Shown one piece after another: positions 36,224-45,556 of a stretch of DNA of 64,000 bases. How positions within the stretch are numbered: position 1 is the stretch's first letter; each line of letters starts with the position of its first letter. The notes beneath the pieces are model-generated. The model did no database searches. It was not told the origin of the DNA and worked only from the letters and a program-made list of their open reading frames with translations. Position numbers and translations under genes: made by a program. The DNA is from Escallonia rubra (Eukaryota; Streptophyta; Magnoliopsida; Escalloniales; Escalloniaceae): positions 124,001-188,000 of the forward strand of contig JAVXUO010000052.1 in NCBI GenBank assembly GCA_033065855.1. Direction: 5' to 3'.

Positions 36224-37410
36224 AGGTGGGGGAGAATGTCACATCCTGCCAACATTGGAGGTTTTTCCATGCAGGTAGGGATGGCAATGGGACGAGTCGG
36301 ATGCGGATCTTCTAAAATCCGAACCCGCCCCGCCCGTCATGGAACTTCGCCCCGCCCCGCCACCGGGTTATTTGCGTGAAATACCATAACCGATCCTATG
36401 AGAATGTAGAAAACCCGCACCCGCCCCGCCCCGCTCTCGCTGAATCGAAAAACATGTACCCCTGAAACACGAGCCTTCGGCAGAGAAGAAGGCAGCGGTG
36501 CCGGCGTAGCCTTCGGTGGAGCCGTCGCAAGCTCAACGGCAGCGGCGTCGGCGTAGCCATCGACAGAGAAGAAGGCAGCGGTGCCGGCGTAGCCTTCGGT
36601 GGAGCCGTCGCAAGCTCGTCGCCGTACGGTGGAGAGTGGGCTGAGTCGGTGGCTGAGTGAGAGTGAGAGAGCCAGAGAGAAGGTTGGGATCTAAGGTTTG
36701 GGAGGAAAAGAACGTATATATAGCACATGATGGATGGCTAAGATCAAATGATATATTAGGGTAAGTATACCGGGGCGGGTGGGCAAAATACCATACCCGG
36801 TCCTAACCCGCTACGTTTTTTTTTAAATACCATACCTGCCCCATAGCCCGGTCAAAGTAAAACAAATCCGCTCCTAACAGGGCGGAGCGGGGCGGATATC
36901 CGTCAGATCGGATATCCGCCGGATCGGATTTAAATTGCCATCCCTACATGCAGGCCTCTACACAAACGCTTACTGGATGCACATGTCATCTCTTAGTGGA
37001 TGGCCTACATGGCATCCTCTTGAATAATCATGACAACTCTAGTTTCTCTTGTAAATTATAATATATACTAGAATAGTATGATAGCGTACATTACTAGAGA
37101 TTTTTCTAGAATATTCGAGACTGTAATTGTACACTATAAGGAATAGGCTTAATCTCAACCATATATGAGGAGGTGAGACACTATAAATAGGGGGCTCCTT
37201 TGCCCAAACCATCAGAATGCATTGTACTCCAGTCTTATCAATACAAAGCTTTCTCTTCCATTCTCTTTATGTTCTTTATCTCTCATTACTTCACTCTCGT
37301 TCAGCTTCCCATTATATATCTCTTGCTCAAAAACTGTTGTCCTTCATCTTCCCATTTAACCATCCCCCACCACCACCAGCATAAAAGCAAACCACAATAT
37401 TCCGTTGTCC
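36224..37410 (+). mobile_element. LTR retrotransposon 3' end with polypurine tract and LTR
   Basis: AGGTGGGGGAGAA (36224-36236) is a typical polypurine tract, and TGTCACATCC begins the LTR at 36237. The LTR promoter TATAAAT is at 37182-37188, followed by a leader (CTCCTTTGCCCAAACCATC) and a CT-rich end near 37410. A complete hAT element sits 39 bases inside the LTR. The 3' border and the 5' partner LTR were not identified. Confidence 0.55.
36276..36946. mobile_element. hAT non-autonomous element with exact 8-bp target duplication
   Basis: The 671-bp element starts TAGGGATGGCAAT and ends ATTGCCATCCCTA. It is flanked by CATGCAGG at 36268-36275 and 36947-36954, the 8-bp duplication of hAT transposons. 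Subterminal CCGCCCCGCCC and GGGGCGGGTGGG blocks are inverted copies. A ~100-bp internal tandem duplication (GCAGCGGTGCCGGCGTAGCC appears twice at 36490-36600) produces a minus-strand open frame with no family match. Confidence 0.92.
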
Positions 37411-37920
37411 AAGAAGCCTAAGGGAGATATGTTAAAAAATCGTATGAAAGAGGTTATAAAAGAACTGGGGCATTTGGCTCACTTGGATGAAAATGAGGAA
37501 TACCTCAGCTGACACGAGAAATATTGAGCTCACTACTACTCGACTCTGCCACTCGTTGTCGTTGAACCACCACAAAAACAGCATGTAAAAAGAAGAACGA
37601 TCCTTTTTCAAAAACCCACACTAAAACCTATTTGAAACCTTCCAAAAACCCTTTGAAACCTGAATCCCTCCAAAACCCTATTTGAAACTACTTTCTACAC
37701 AGTTTTTGTCAACTTGTCAGTCAATCAAAAAAGGTAATAGGCCGATTGTGTTTACCGCAATTAGAAGCTCTGAGCACGCCATTGTGATGTGATGTTTCAA
37801 GGGTTTTATTTGGGAAAGGAGAAAGTAAGAAAGAAGGAGGTGAATGGTTGAAAAATATCTAGACCAACTTCCACTCTCCCATGAGCCAGTGCTCCCGTGC
37901 ATTCATGCGCCCACCCCCAC

Positions 37921-39526
37921 GAGAAAATATTCAGTGGTTGTCTTACACCACCTCATCTGCTGACGTGGTATATAACAACCAATAAAACTACAACACATTG
38001 GCAAGAACGTAGATCGCGGACCACATCAGTGGCTGCACTTTCATTCTTAACCATGGTTAGATAACCAATAAAGGAAAGTACAAAAATCTGGCAATTCACA
38101 TTAATCATCTTCAACCACCTCTCTCAGTTTCTCTTAATTCCTACCATTCCCTCTCTCCTCTTCTCCCCACTAATGAACCATTTCGACTCCCCAGAAGGCC
38201 GAACTTAGTGTTCTCGATCTGAGAATGTGTCTCTTCCTCACTTCTTATTGGCAGATCGGGATTTACAAGAGTAAAACTATAGTTCCTCTCAAGATCTGCA
38301 CCTCGGGCTGCGATCAAGATTGATGTCTGATGCTGCAGTGGTTGTGTACTTTGTTGCTGTAAATTTTAATTTCCGTTTAAGCCTTGAATCTTCTTCATGT
38401 AATTCAGTAATTGCTGGGAGTTCTTATTGAACTTGCAGTCACATGTAATTTGGTTAAGAAATGATGCTACACCAACATTTTTCTATTTTAAACACAATTT
38501 TCCAGGTGAATTACTACTAGCCCATTGTTAAACATTCATAAAGTGTGTTGAATTGGTGGAAAATTTTGCTAAAAATGGTGTTTCGTGGTGGTTCTCAATG
38601 TATAAAGTGATTGACATGTTCCAAGACAGAGCCATTTCATTGATAAATTTGGTTAAGAAATACATCAAGTATTACTACGAGTACTATGTTTTTATAAACA
38701 TTAAGTATATATATCCTCTAAGAAACTAAACCCATTGATTCCTCTACAAAATTTTGCAGATCTGCAAACACAGAGGATCCAGAAACTAACCCCATTGATT
38801 CCTGAACAAATATCTTAACTTGTTTCTAACATCTCAATTTCTTTTACTTTGGAAAATTGTCCAGAAGTCATTAATTTTTCCTGTTATCATTTTGATGGTA
38901 GTGCAATTTACGTTTTCTGGAGTGGAGTTTTAGATCAATAAGAAAGTGGGGTTTAGTCTAATCCGATTCGATGAGAACTTTGGCCACTTAGGCATGTGAA
39001 TCCCAAACCTCCGTCAATGGCAACAGCTTCAAGGGGAGCCTGCTTACCGGTTATCAACATCCGCATGTGCTCGGTTCCCATTCGCACCTTGAACTTTTTT
39101 TAGCATACATATGGGAAGTAATGAACATCCAAACATTGGCATAAAGTTGGCAGGGGCTACAAGGGGAGACTCATCAAAAGTTCGACGGATTAGAATTACC
39201 GTCTTGCATGGCGGAAGAAAAGAAAAAATATAAGAATGGAGATGACAAGAGAAATGAGGTAAGAATGAAGACAGAAATTAAGGTTAAAATATACTCCTAT
39301 ATTGAGCAAGTTTTCCATTTGAAATTATGGGCGGAATATTCAAATTTTTCATCGAAATTCAAATTTCATCCTCAGAGATTTAGTTTGGATAACCAGGGTT
39401 AAGGGCTGCAGTCCGGCTAAATGGAGGGCCTACTCACTAGTAAGCCTAGGTGTTACATTTTGAGTGGATGTCTAACACCACGTAAGCAAATGACGTGGTG
39501 TTAGACAACCACCAAATATTTTCTTC
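37921..39526. mobile_element. Inverted-repeat element, MULE-like
   Basis: The left end GAGAAAATATTCAGTGGTTG (then ACACCAC, GACGTGGT) is matched by the reverse complement of the right end (GAAGAAAATATTTGGTGGTT, ACACCACGTCATTTGC). The repeats are 60-70 bp. Flanking ACCCCCAC and ATCCCCAC differ at one base of eight, a plausible aged duplication. The body contains two near-copies of AAACTAACCCCATTGATTCC and CT-rich leader-like DNA but no convincing coding frame. Confidence 0.65.
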
Positions 39527-39954
39527 ATCCCCACAGTCGCTTGTTCTCACACGCCATGCATATCTAAGTATTCAATATTTGTTTTTTTTTAAAAAGTATC
39601 CAATTTTTTTTGGTGAAAGAAGTCGTTTCTTTTTACAACACGTTGGTTCATATTTATATTTGAAGAAATCTAATCCGCGCTCTCTTTCTTTTAACGTGAG
39701 AAAGTTTTAACGTTAAGTAATTTTTACTAGTATACATGTGTTCATGCGTTTTAATTACCTGGTCCAATCCAAAGAACCTAGACTATAGACATAAAACTTA
39801 TTATTTTACTACGCTTATTTCAATAGACATACAACTTGTTATTTTACATCTATAGTGTATATACAAACCTTCTATCGAAGACATGCCAAACTTGGAAATG
39901 GTGATAGTACTACACATTAGCTATTGCAAGATCCACAACTTTATATATGTTGAT

Positions 39955-40358
39955 ATATGTCTTGTATTTATGTCCCACATCAGTTACTCAAAGAAGGTTG
40001 CAACTTGACCCTTAGTATATAAGACATCTTGTCCCACATTGCTTGGAGAGAGAAGATCACTGCTTTCTCCAAGTATAAGTAAGGTGTCTTGTATTGTGTT
40101 TAAGGGTAAGAGAGGAGAGTCCTTCTTTGAGTAGGTCAAGATAGAATAGTCTTTCTCTGAGTAGGAAAGAGAGGATAGTCTTTCTTTGGATAGACAAAGA
40201 AAGAAGAATCCTTCTTTGAATAGGAAAACAGTAAAGAGATACATGTGAGGGAGCGTTGTAAATCTAACTTGTGTAAAGTGGATTTGAGTTCTCTCATATT
40301 TCTTGTGTTTTCTTATTTGGTCATCGTGTTCTATACATATTTATTTTGAGGGATTTCG

Positions 40359-40361
<3 letters not shown>
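39955..40361 (+). mobile_element. LTR-like repeat next to the TA microsatellite
   Basis: It contains TGTCCCACATCAGTTACTC, a TATA-like AGTATATAAGACATC, and imperfect ~30-bp tandem units built on AGTCTTTCTCTGAGTAGG. It then has TTGTAAATCTAACTTGTG and stops at the (TA)n run. The TGTCCCACATC opening is common in plant LTRs, but no element internal region is present. Confidence 0.4.

Positions 40362-40424
<63 letters not shown>
40362..40424. repeat. (TA)n microsatellite, left side
   Basis: About 31 TA units immediately before the first inverted-repeat element. A similar (TA)n run follows the second element at 43778-43825, indicating that both elements entered, or expanded, a TA microsatellite. 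Confidence 0.97.
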
Positions 40425-40427
<3 letters not shown>

Positions 40428-42101
40428 AGCTGATCCATTAACAGCGCTGGCAAAAGGAGTTAAGTTGTCAACGCGATCTGGCCGTCCACGCGCGATCTGT
40501 GGACGGCCCAGATCTTTTTTTTTTGTTTTTTTTAATTTCGTTCTCTACATTATGTAGCGTTCAATTTTTTGACTTTTTTTGACAAAAATACCCTTTGTGC
40601 CCATCCGCTACATTATGTAGCGGACTATCGAGACTACTGTTCTGCCTTTTTTTTAAATCCGTCCGCTACATTATGTAGCGGACAATTTTTTGATAAAAAT
40701 ACTCTCTGAAAACTTGTCCGCTACATAATGTAGCGGACTTTCTGACTATCTCTTTCTCTGTCCTTTCTTTCTCATTTATGTTCTGACTATCTCTCTTTCT
40801 CTCTCGCTGTCCCCACTCCACTCCCTCCGGATAACCGTTTGCTTTCTTCCCACTATACACACACACGCCAACACCCTTTTTTCCCACAAAACCCAATAAC
40901 TTTCTTGCAAAAGTTTTTCAACCCACGGCATAAAAATCCCATCTTTAACTCTCAAAACGCCAATGTCAGCGGCTTGGTATTGGTGTGCCATACACCTTCT
41001 GTTTCTGGGTATTTTGCAAAGGAATCGCGTGGATGGTCTCGGTGTGAACTGGGGTACCATGGCAACACACAAGTTGCCACCGAAAACGGTGGTCCAGATG
41101 ATGAAAGACAATGGGATTCAAAGGGTGAAGCTTTTTTATGCGGATCAGTCCACCATGGACGCCCTGGCGGGCTTCGGGATCGAGGTCATGGTGGCCATAC
41201 CCAATGACCAGCTGCAAGTCATGACCAGTTACGACCGCGCTAAGCAGTGGGTTCGTCGCAACATCACACGTTACAACTATAATGAAGGTGTTAAAATCAA
41301 GTAAGGCATTATGGAGATGAACTGAAGGTTGGCTTTTTTGGGCAGTGGGAGTACCAGAGCATTATGGAGAGAGAGAGAGAGAGAGTTAAGCCGGCAGATC
41401 TGGAGGATCAGGCTTCTGCCTCGCGCTCTCCTCTGACGGCAATGGCGGCATCCTCGTCGCGAGGGCGGAGCTGCACATGAAGCAGGCGCGTGGCGAGGGC
41501 GCGTCTTCGTGGGTGCGTTGGTTGTGGTGGTCGGAGCTCGGGGAAGAGGCGAACGCCTCTGCTGCGGCGACGCCGGAGTAGAGCTCGGCCGTGATGTGGG
41601 CTGTTGTCATTACTGCAAGGAGGATGGACAGGGGAGAGAGAGAGGAGAAGAAGAAGAAGAAGAAGAAGGGAGGGGAGATGAGAGAGAAAGAGTCAGACAT
41701 TAATGAGAGAGAGAGAACAATTAAACATGTCAGGAGAGAGGAGAGAGAAAGGGTCAGAAAATTGTCCGCTACATAATGTAGCGGACAATTAATCAGACAA
41801 AAGAAAATTGTCCGCTACATAATGTAGCGGACAATTAATCAGACAAAAGAGAGAGAAATGGTCAGAAAATTAATCAGAGAAAAAAAAAAAAAAAAAGTAC
41901 GGGCTTTGTCCGCTACATAATGTAGCGGATGGGCACAAAGGGTATTTTTGTCAAAAAATCGTCTGCTACATAATGTAGTGGACAAACTTAAAAAAACACA
42001 AAAAAAAAAAAGATTTGGGCTGTCCACAGATCGCAGGTAGACGGCCAGATCGCGTTGGCAACTTAACTCCATTTGCCAGCGCTCTCAACGGATCAGCTCC
42101 C
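40425..42101. mobile_element. Pack-MULE-like element A carrying a beta-1,3-glucanase fragment
   Basis: 1,677 bp with ~300-bp inverted ends. Left GGGAGCTGATCCATTAACAG and right, reverse-complemented, GGGAGCTGATCCGTTGAGAG agree, followed on both sides by AGCGCTGGCAAA, GGAGTTAAGTTG and CAACGCGATCTGGCCGTC. Each end has an inner hairpin around GGCCGTCCAC/GTGGACGGCC. Eight copies of the palindrome CCGCTACATTATGTAGCGG lie subterminally. Between the ends are a GH17 gene 5' fragment and a second GC-rich insert (41380-41660) of unknown source. Long inverted ends, a GGG start and host-gene content suggest a Mutator-like pack element; TA flanks hide the target duplication. No transposase. Confidence 0.82.
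40845..41304 (+). pseudogene. Captured 5' fragment of a GH17 beta-1,3-glucanase
   Basis: From Met 40963 the frame reads a hydrophobic leader (AIHLLFLGI), then GLGVNWGTMATHKLPPKTVV, MMKDNGIQRVKLFYADQSTM, GFGIEVMVAIPNDQLQVM and AKQWVRRNITRYNYNEGVKI. This is the N-terminal part of a glucan endo-1,3-beta-glucosidase. It stops at AATCAA|GTAAGG, an intron donor, before the catalytic acid block (usually GNEP). The preceding ~120 bases look like the source gene's 5' leader. The domain is truncated and cannot be an active enzyme, but the frame is open, so capture may be recent. Confidence 0.85.
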
Positions 42102-42111
42102 ATAAAAATAT

Positions 42112-43774
42112 GGGAGTTGATTCGTTAAGAGCGCTAGCAAAATAGGAGATCTTGCAAACGCGATTTGGCCGTCCATCCTGAAAGATGGACGATCCAGATC
42201 GCGCCTTGTTCGAATGCTGTCAGTAGTCCGCCATACAGTGTAGCGGACGGGTTTTTTTTACCTTTTTGCCCCTCCGTACAGTCCACTAAACTATATCGCG
42301 GACGGACTTTTTTTTTTTTTTTTTAAGCCCGTCCGCTACATAATGTAGCGGACAAATTTTTTGACAAATGTCCGCTACATTACATAGAGGACAAGTTTTC
42401 AGTAGCGGACGGAAGGGATCTTTTTTTTTCGTTTTTTTTGCCCGTCTGCTATATTATGTAGCGGACGATTTTTTTGACAAAAATACCCTTCGAGCCCATC
42501 CGCTACATAATGTAGTGGACTGAATTTTTTGACATTTTTTTCTCTCTCTCTCTCTCTCATTAATGCTCTGACATTTTTTTCTCTCTCCTTTCATCCGCTA
42601 CATTATGTAGCGGATGAATATTAATTTTTTGAAAAGACCCCATGTCAGATCTGGAAAAGAGGTCTCTTTTCATTTAACTCTTTTTATTTTCTCTCTTCAT
42701 CATCTCTCGTCATCTCCATCTTCTCCCTCTCCCTCGTACCCATTCTTTGAAGATGGCAGATCTGCTGTCATGGCGGAGAGAGGCACCGGAGGAGAGGAAG
42801 CTTCGACGACAGTATCGGGGGCCCGCGGCGGACATCCGACGGCTTCGTCTTTTCCAGATCTGACATGGGTGACTCAGCTGAGCTCACTCGCGACCCCGCT
42901 CTCCAACTCGGACAAGCTCCAGGTGTGGAAGCTCAGCTACCGCCTCTGACATGGATCGACGCCGCTGCTGTCCACTCCTCCTCCTCGGACAGCGGCCACC
43001 GCAACATCACCGACAAACAACACACCTTCATTCGCCACGTCGCCGCCGATCTTCTCCTCCTCGCCACCGACGTAACCGGAATCCCCTCACCGGCGTTCAA
43101 AATCGCCTCGTTCTTCCACAAAACCGGCCTGAGGTTAGATACAGATCTTGGATGTTCATGGTTGTGGGCGGCGGAGGTTCGGATGGTGGGTGTTGGGGGC
43201 GACAGTGGTGGTGGTGGTTGGGGTTTCTTCTTCCTCTCCTTCTATGGTGATGGGTTGATTTGAGGCAGCGGTTGCTTGATCGGTCGTGGCGGCAATTTTC
43301 TATTTCATGGTGGTGGTGGGTTTTCTGACTATTAATTTCTACATGGGATGATGTTGGGCGGCGATGGTGGTGGTCTGAACGGATTTGTGGGCATCAACAA
43401 CATTGGATTTGTTTTGGTTTGTCTGATTCAACATAACAGAAGAAATAACATAAAAAAAAACATAGAACACTCAAGAAGACAGAGCAAAGTCAATCCCTTC
43501 CGTCCGCTACTGAAAACTTGTCCGCTACATAATGTAGCGAACGTTTGTCAAAAAATTTCGGCTTAAAAAAAACGAAAAGAAAATCCGTCCGCGATATAGT
43601 TTAGCGGACGGTACGGAGGGGCAAAAAGGTAAAAAAGGCCGTCCGCTATACAGTATGGCGGACGACTGACAGTATTCGAAAAAGGCGCGATCTGGGCCGT
43701 CCATCTTTCAGGATGGACGGCCAGATCGCGTTTGCAAGATCTCCTATTTTGCTAGCGCTCTCAACGGATCAGCT

Positions 43775-43777
<3 letters not shown>
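42112..43777. mobile_element. Pack-MULE-like element B, adjacent to element A
   Basis: 1,666 bp, separated from element A by ATAAAAATAT only. Its own inverted ends match each other better than those of A: GGGAGTTGATTCGTTAAGAG left and GGGAGCTGATCCGTTGAGAG right (reverse-complemented), then AGCGCTAGCAAAATAGGAGA and TCTTGCAAACGCGAT on both sides. The hairpin GGCCGTCCATC...GATGGAC is complete at the right end. Similarity continues inward (AAGTTTTCAGTAGCGGACGG at 42392 and its reverse complement near 43500), so the ends are ~300 bp. Ten palindromes, some degenerate, lie subterminally. The centre carries a captured coding fragment. A (TA)n run follows. Confidence 0.82.
42771..43138 (+). pseudogene. 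Captured coding fragment, possibly ZIP4/SPO22-like TPR protein
   Basis: One frame reads WVTQLSSLATPLSNSDKLQV then WKLSYRL and stops. The next frame continues WIDAAAVHSSSSDSG, RHVAADLLLLATDVTGIPSP and AFKIASFFHKTGL, so a single indel separates two parts of one protein. The pattern LQVWKLSYRLW followed by an ADLLLL, PSPA and ASFFHKTGL run recalls the N-terminus of the plant meiotic TPR protein ZIP4/SPO22, from memory only. Similarity ends at GAG|GTTAGA, a possible intron donor. Leader-like CT-rich DNA precedes it. Confidence 0.5.

Positions 43778-43825
<48 letters not shown>
43778..43825. repeat. (TA)n microsatellite, right side
   Basis: About 24 TA units directly after element B, mirroring the run before element A. 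Confidence 0.97.
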
Positions 43826-43827
<2 letters not shown>

Positions 43828-44376
43828 AACCAAAAGGTTGATATCTACATTACTTCGTTGTTTGGCACAAATTATGCAGAACGCATATGAAATCAAACTT
43901 TTTATATCGTCACGATTATTATGTCAAGGCTCAATTGCTAGTTGATGGACCAACAGTCACTTTGACGATTGTTTTTATTCAAAGGAACTTATATGGAATG
44001 GTTTGATTGTTTTTCAATGAAATTTAGACTAAATGGTAATCCTAATCGGCTCTGCAGCAGGAGCATGGGGCAAATATCAAGACAAAAAGGTGTCACGTAA
44101 TAGGCAGGATGCATTCTAATGGTTATCCAAGCAATCCTTTTGGGCATGAAAAAGAACTTTTGTGACATCAAATTTCACATATTATTCATAAAACGGACCA
44201 TTTCTTTTTTCAATTTTTTGTTCAATTTTCAAAACTGAAAAAAATATTTCTATTTGGCTCACAGTTTTTGTTTTTTTCCTTCAGTTTTATAAACCGGTTT
44301 TCAGAGTAGGGTTGTTTTTAAAAACTCCTTTTTAGAGTTTCAAGTTTTAGTTTTTATTTTGAGATCTAACTTTCAA

Positions 44377-45028
44377 ATAGTAATTATAGGTTAAATAAGT
44401 ATATTGTTAAATATAACAAGCCAAGGCGGGTACAAACAATGAGTAAGTTCAAAACTTTTATATACTAAATCTGTTATAGGAATTTGCAAAAAAGTCAATG
44501 GTGAAAAGTTCAAAGGAATGGAAGAGAGTAATTAACAAATTACAGTAACAATAGGTTCAATCATCATAACAATAATTCAAAACAAAGGTTGAAAAGAAAC
44601 ACTCATACCTCAAATATATATGGTGAGGATAATTTGACACCTTCAGTACCAGATGTGAGAATGAACATTTCGAGCTAATTTGACACCATTAGTACGAGTT
44701 GTTTTATTTGAAAATTAGAACTGTTGGTTTGTTCCTCGCAAGGCCATCCAAGTGTTGGTTTGTTCCTCCTTCAAAATCAAAGTCAACAGAGGTAAGCTAG
44801 TAGCTCCCAACTCCTCCTCCAATAGTGAGCATCAGCTTGATTCCTTTAGCTTGCTTGCATTGATTCTATGTCAGAGCTTAGACCAATGCATCTGTTACCA
44901 TATGGATCACGATTCCAGCAAGGTTGATCATGGATTCATGGGAGTCTGATCGAGCATTGCCAAACATCAGGGAAAAAGCAATGTTTACATAATCATACGT
45001 AGTCCCTATGTCACATGTTTATTTGTTT
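44377..45028. repeat. Direct duplication, copy 2 (with chitinase relic)
   Basis: Second copy of 33748-34315 in the same orientation. It contains an extra segment (about 44620-44750, AATTTGACACC occurring twice) and a GCTT duplication (TTAGCTTGCTTGCATTG) relative to copy 1. Confidence 0.92.
44788..45025 (-). pseudogene. Class III chitinase (GH18) pseudogene fragment, copy 2
   Basis: Same relic as at 34078-34334: minus-strand [22 protein letters not shown] and a damaged QAKGIKLMLTIGGG block ending at the GSY, stop, LTS site. A private 4-bp insertion (GCTT) adds a further frameshift, so the copies have decayed separately since duplication. No catalytic region. Confidence 0.85.
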
Positions 45029-45556
45029 ACATAATCATAAGGGAATTGACCGATTTGCCCATGCCAAAACGGCATGTGCTGTGCACATGACGACTTAACG
45101 CCCAAAATTAGACGAACGTCCAATTTTGGAGCTATTTGCAATGGTTTTGTCAACCTCGGAGGACAGTATTGCAAAAGTTGTAAACACGGGAGGCAAAGTG
45201 CAAAAACGTGTAAACCTCAGGTGACAGTTTTGTAATTAACCCTATATTGATCTCTATTCTAGGATATTTACACCCCTGCACATTGATGAGCTGATCCTAA
45301 AGTAATTGAGGCATGCACGTTGTTAATACATCTAGTGAATCAGAGCATTATATCATAACTATACAGCAACATACAATCATGCGATGTATGCCCGAGTTCA
45401 AAAACTCAAGGCCGTTAATTACACCCAAATACTGGCACCTATAAGCACTAATCAATTCGACACCATGTTAACACCTAAGTGTCACAACAGTTTGGACCAA
45501 AATTGTAGAAACTATCGAACATTGGTACACATCAAAAGGTCTAGCTTCAATGATAT
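45029..45556. other. Intergenic, 3' flank of the DUF2358 gene
   Basis: No gene. 45040-45240 looks like one end of an unclassified repeat (GACCGATTTGCCCATGCC ... CCTCAGGTGACAGTTTTGTA); its partner end was not found. The rest should contain the DUF2358 3' UTR. Confidence 0.4.

Noticed and set aside
39955-40361. Cassandra-type TRIM carrying 5S rRNA sequence
   Set aside because: The LTR-like opening suggested it, but no 5S rRNA promoter motif or second LTR could be found.
40544-43663. Regularly repeated palindromes considered as a CRISPR-like array
   Set aside because: Spacing is irregular, the copies lie in two clusters at transposon ends and the host is a plant.
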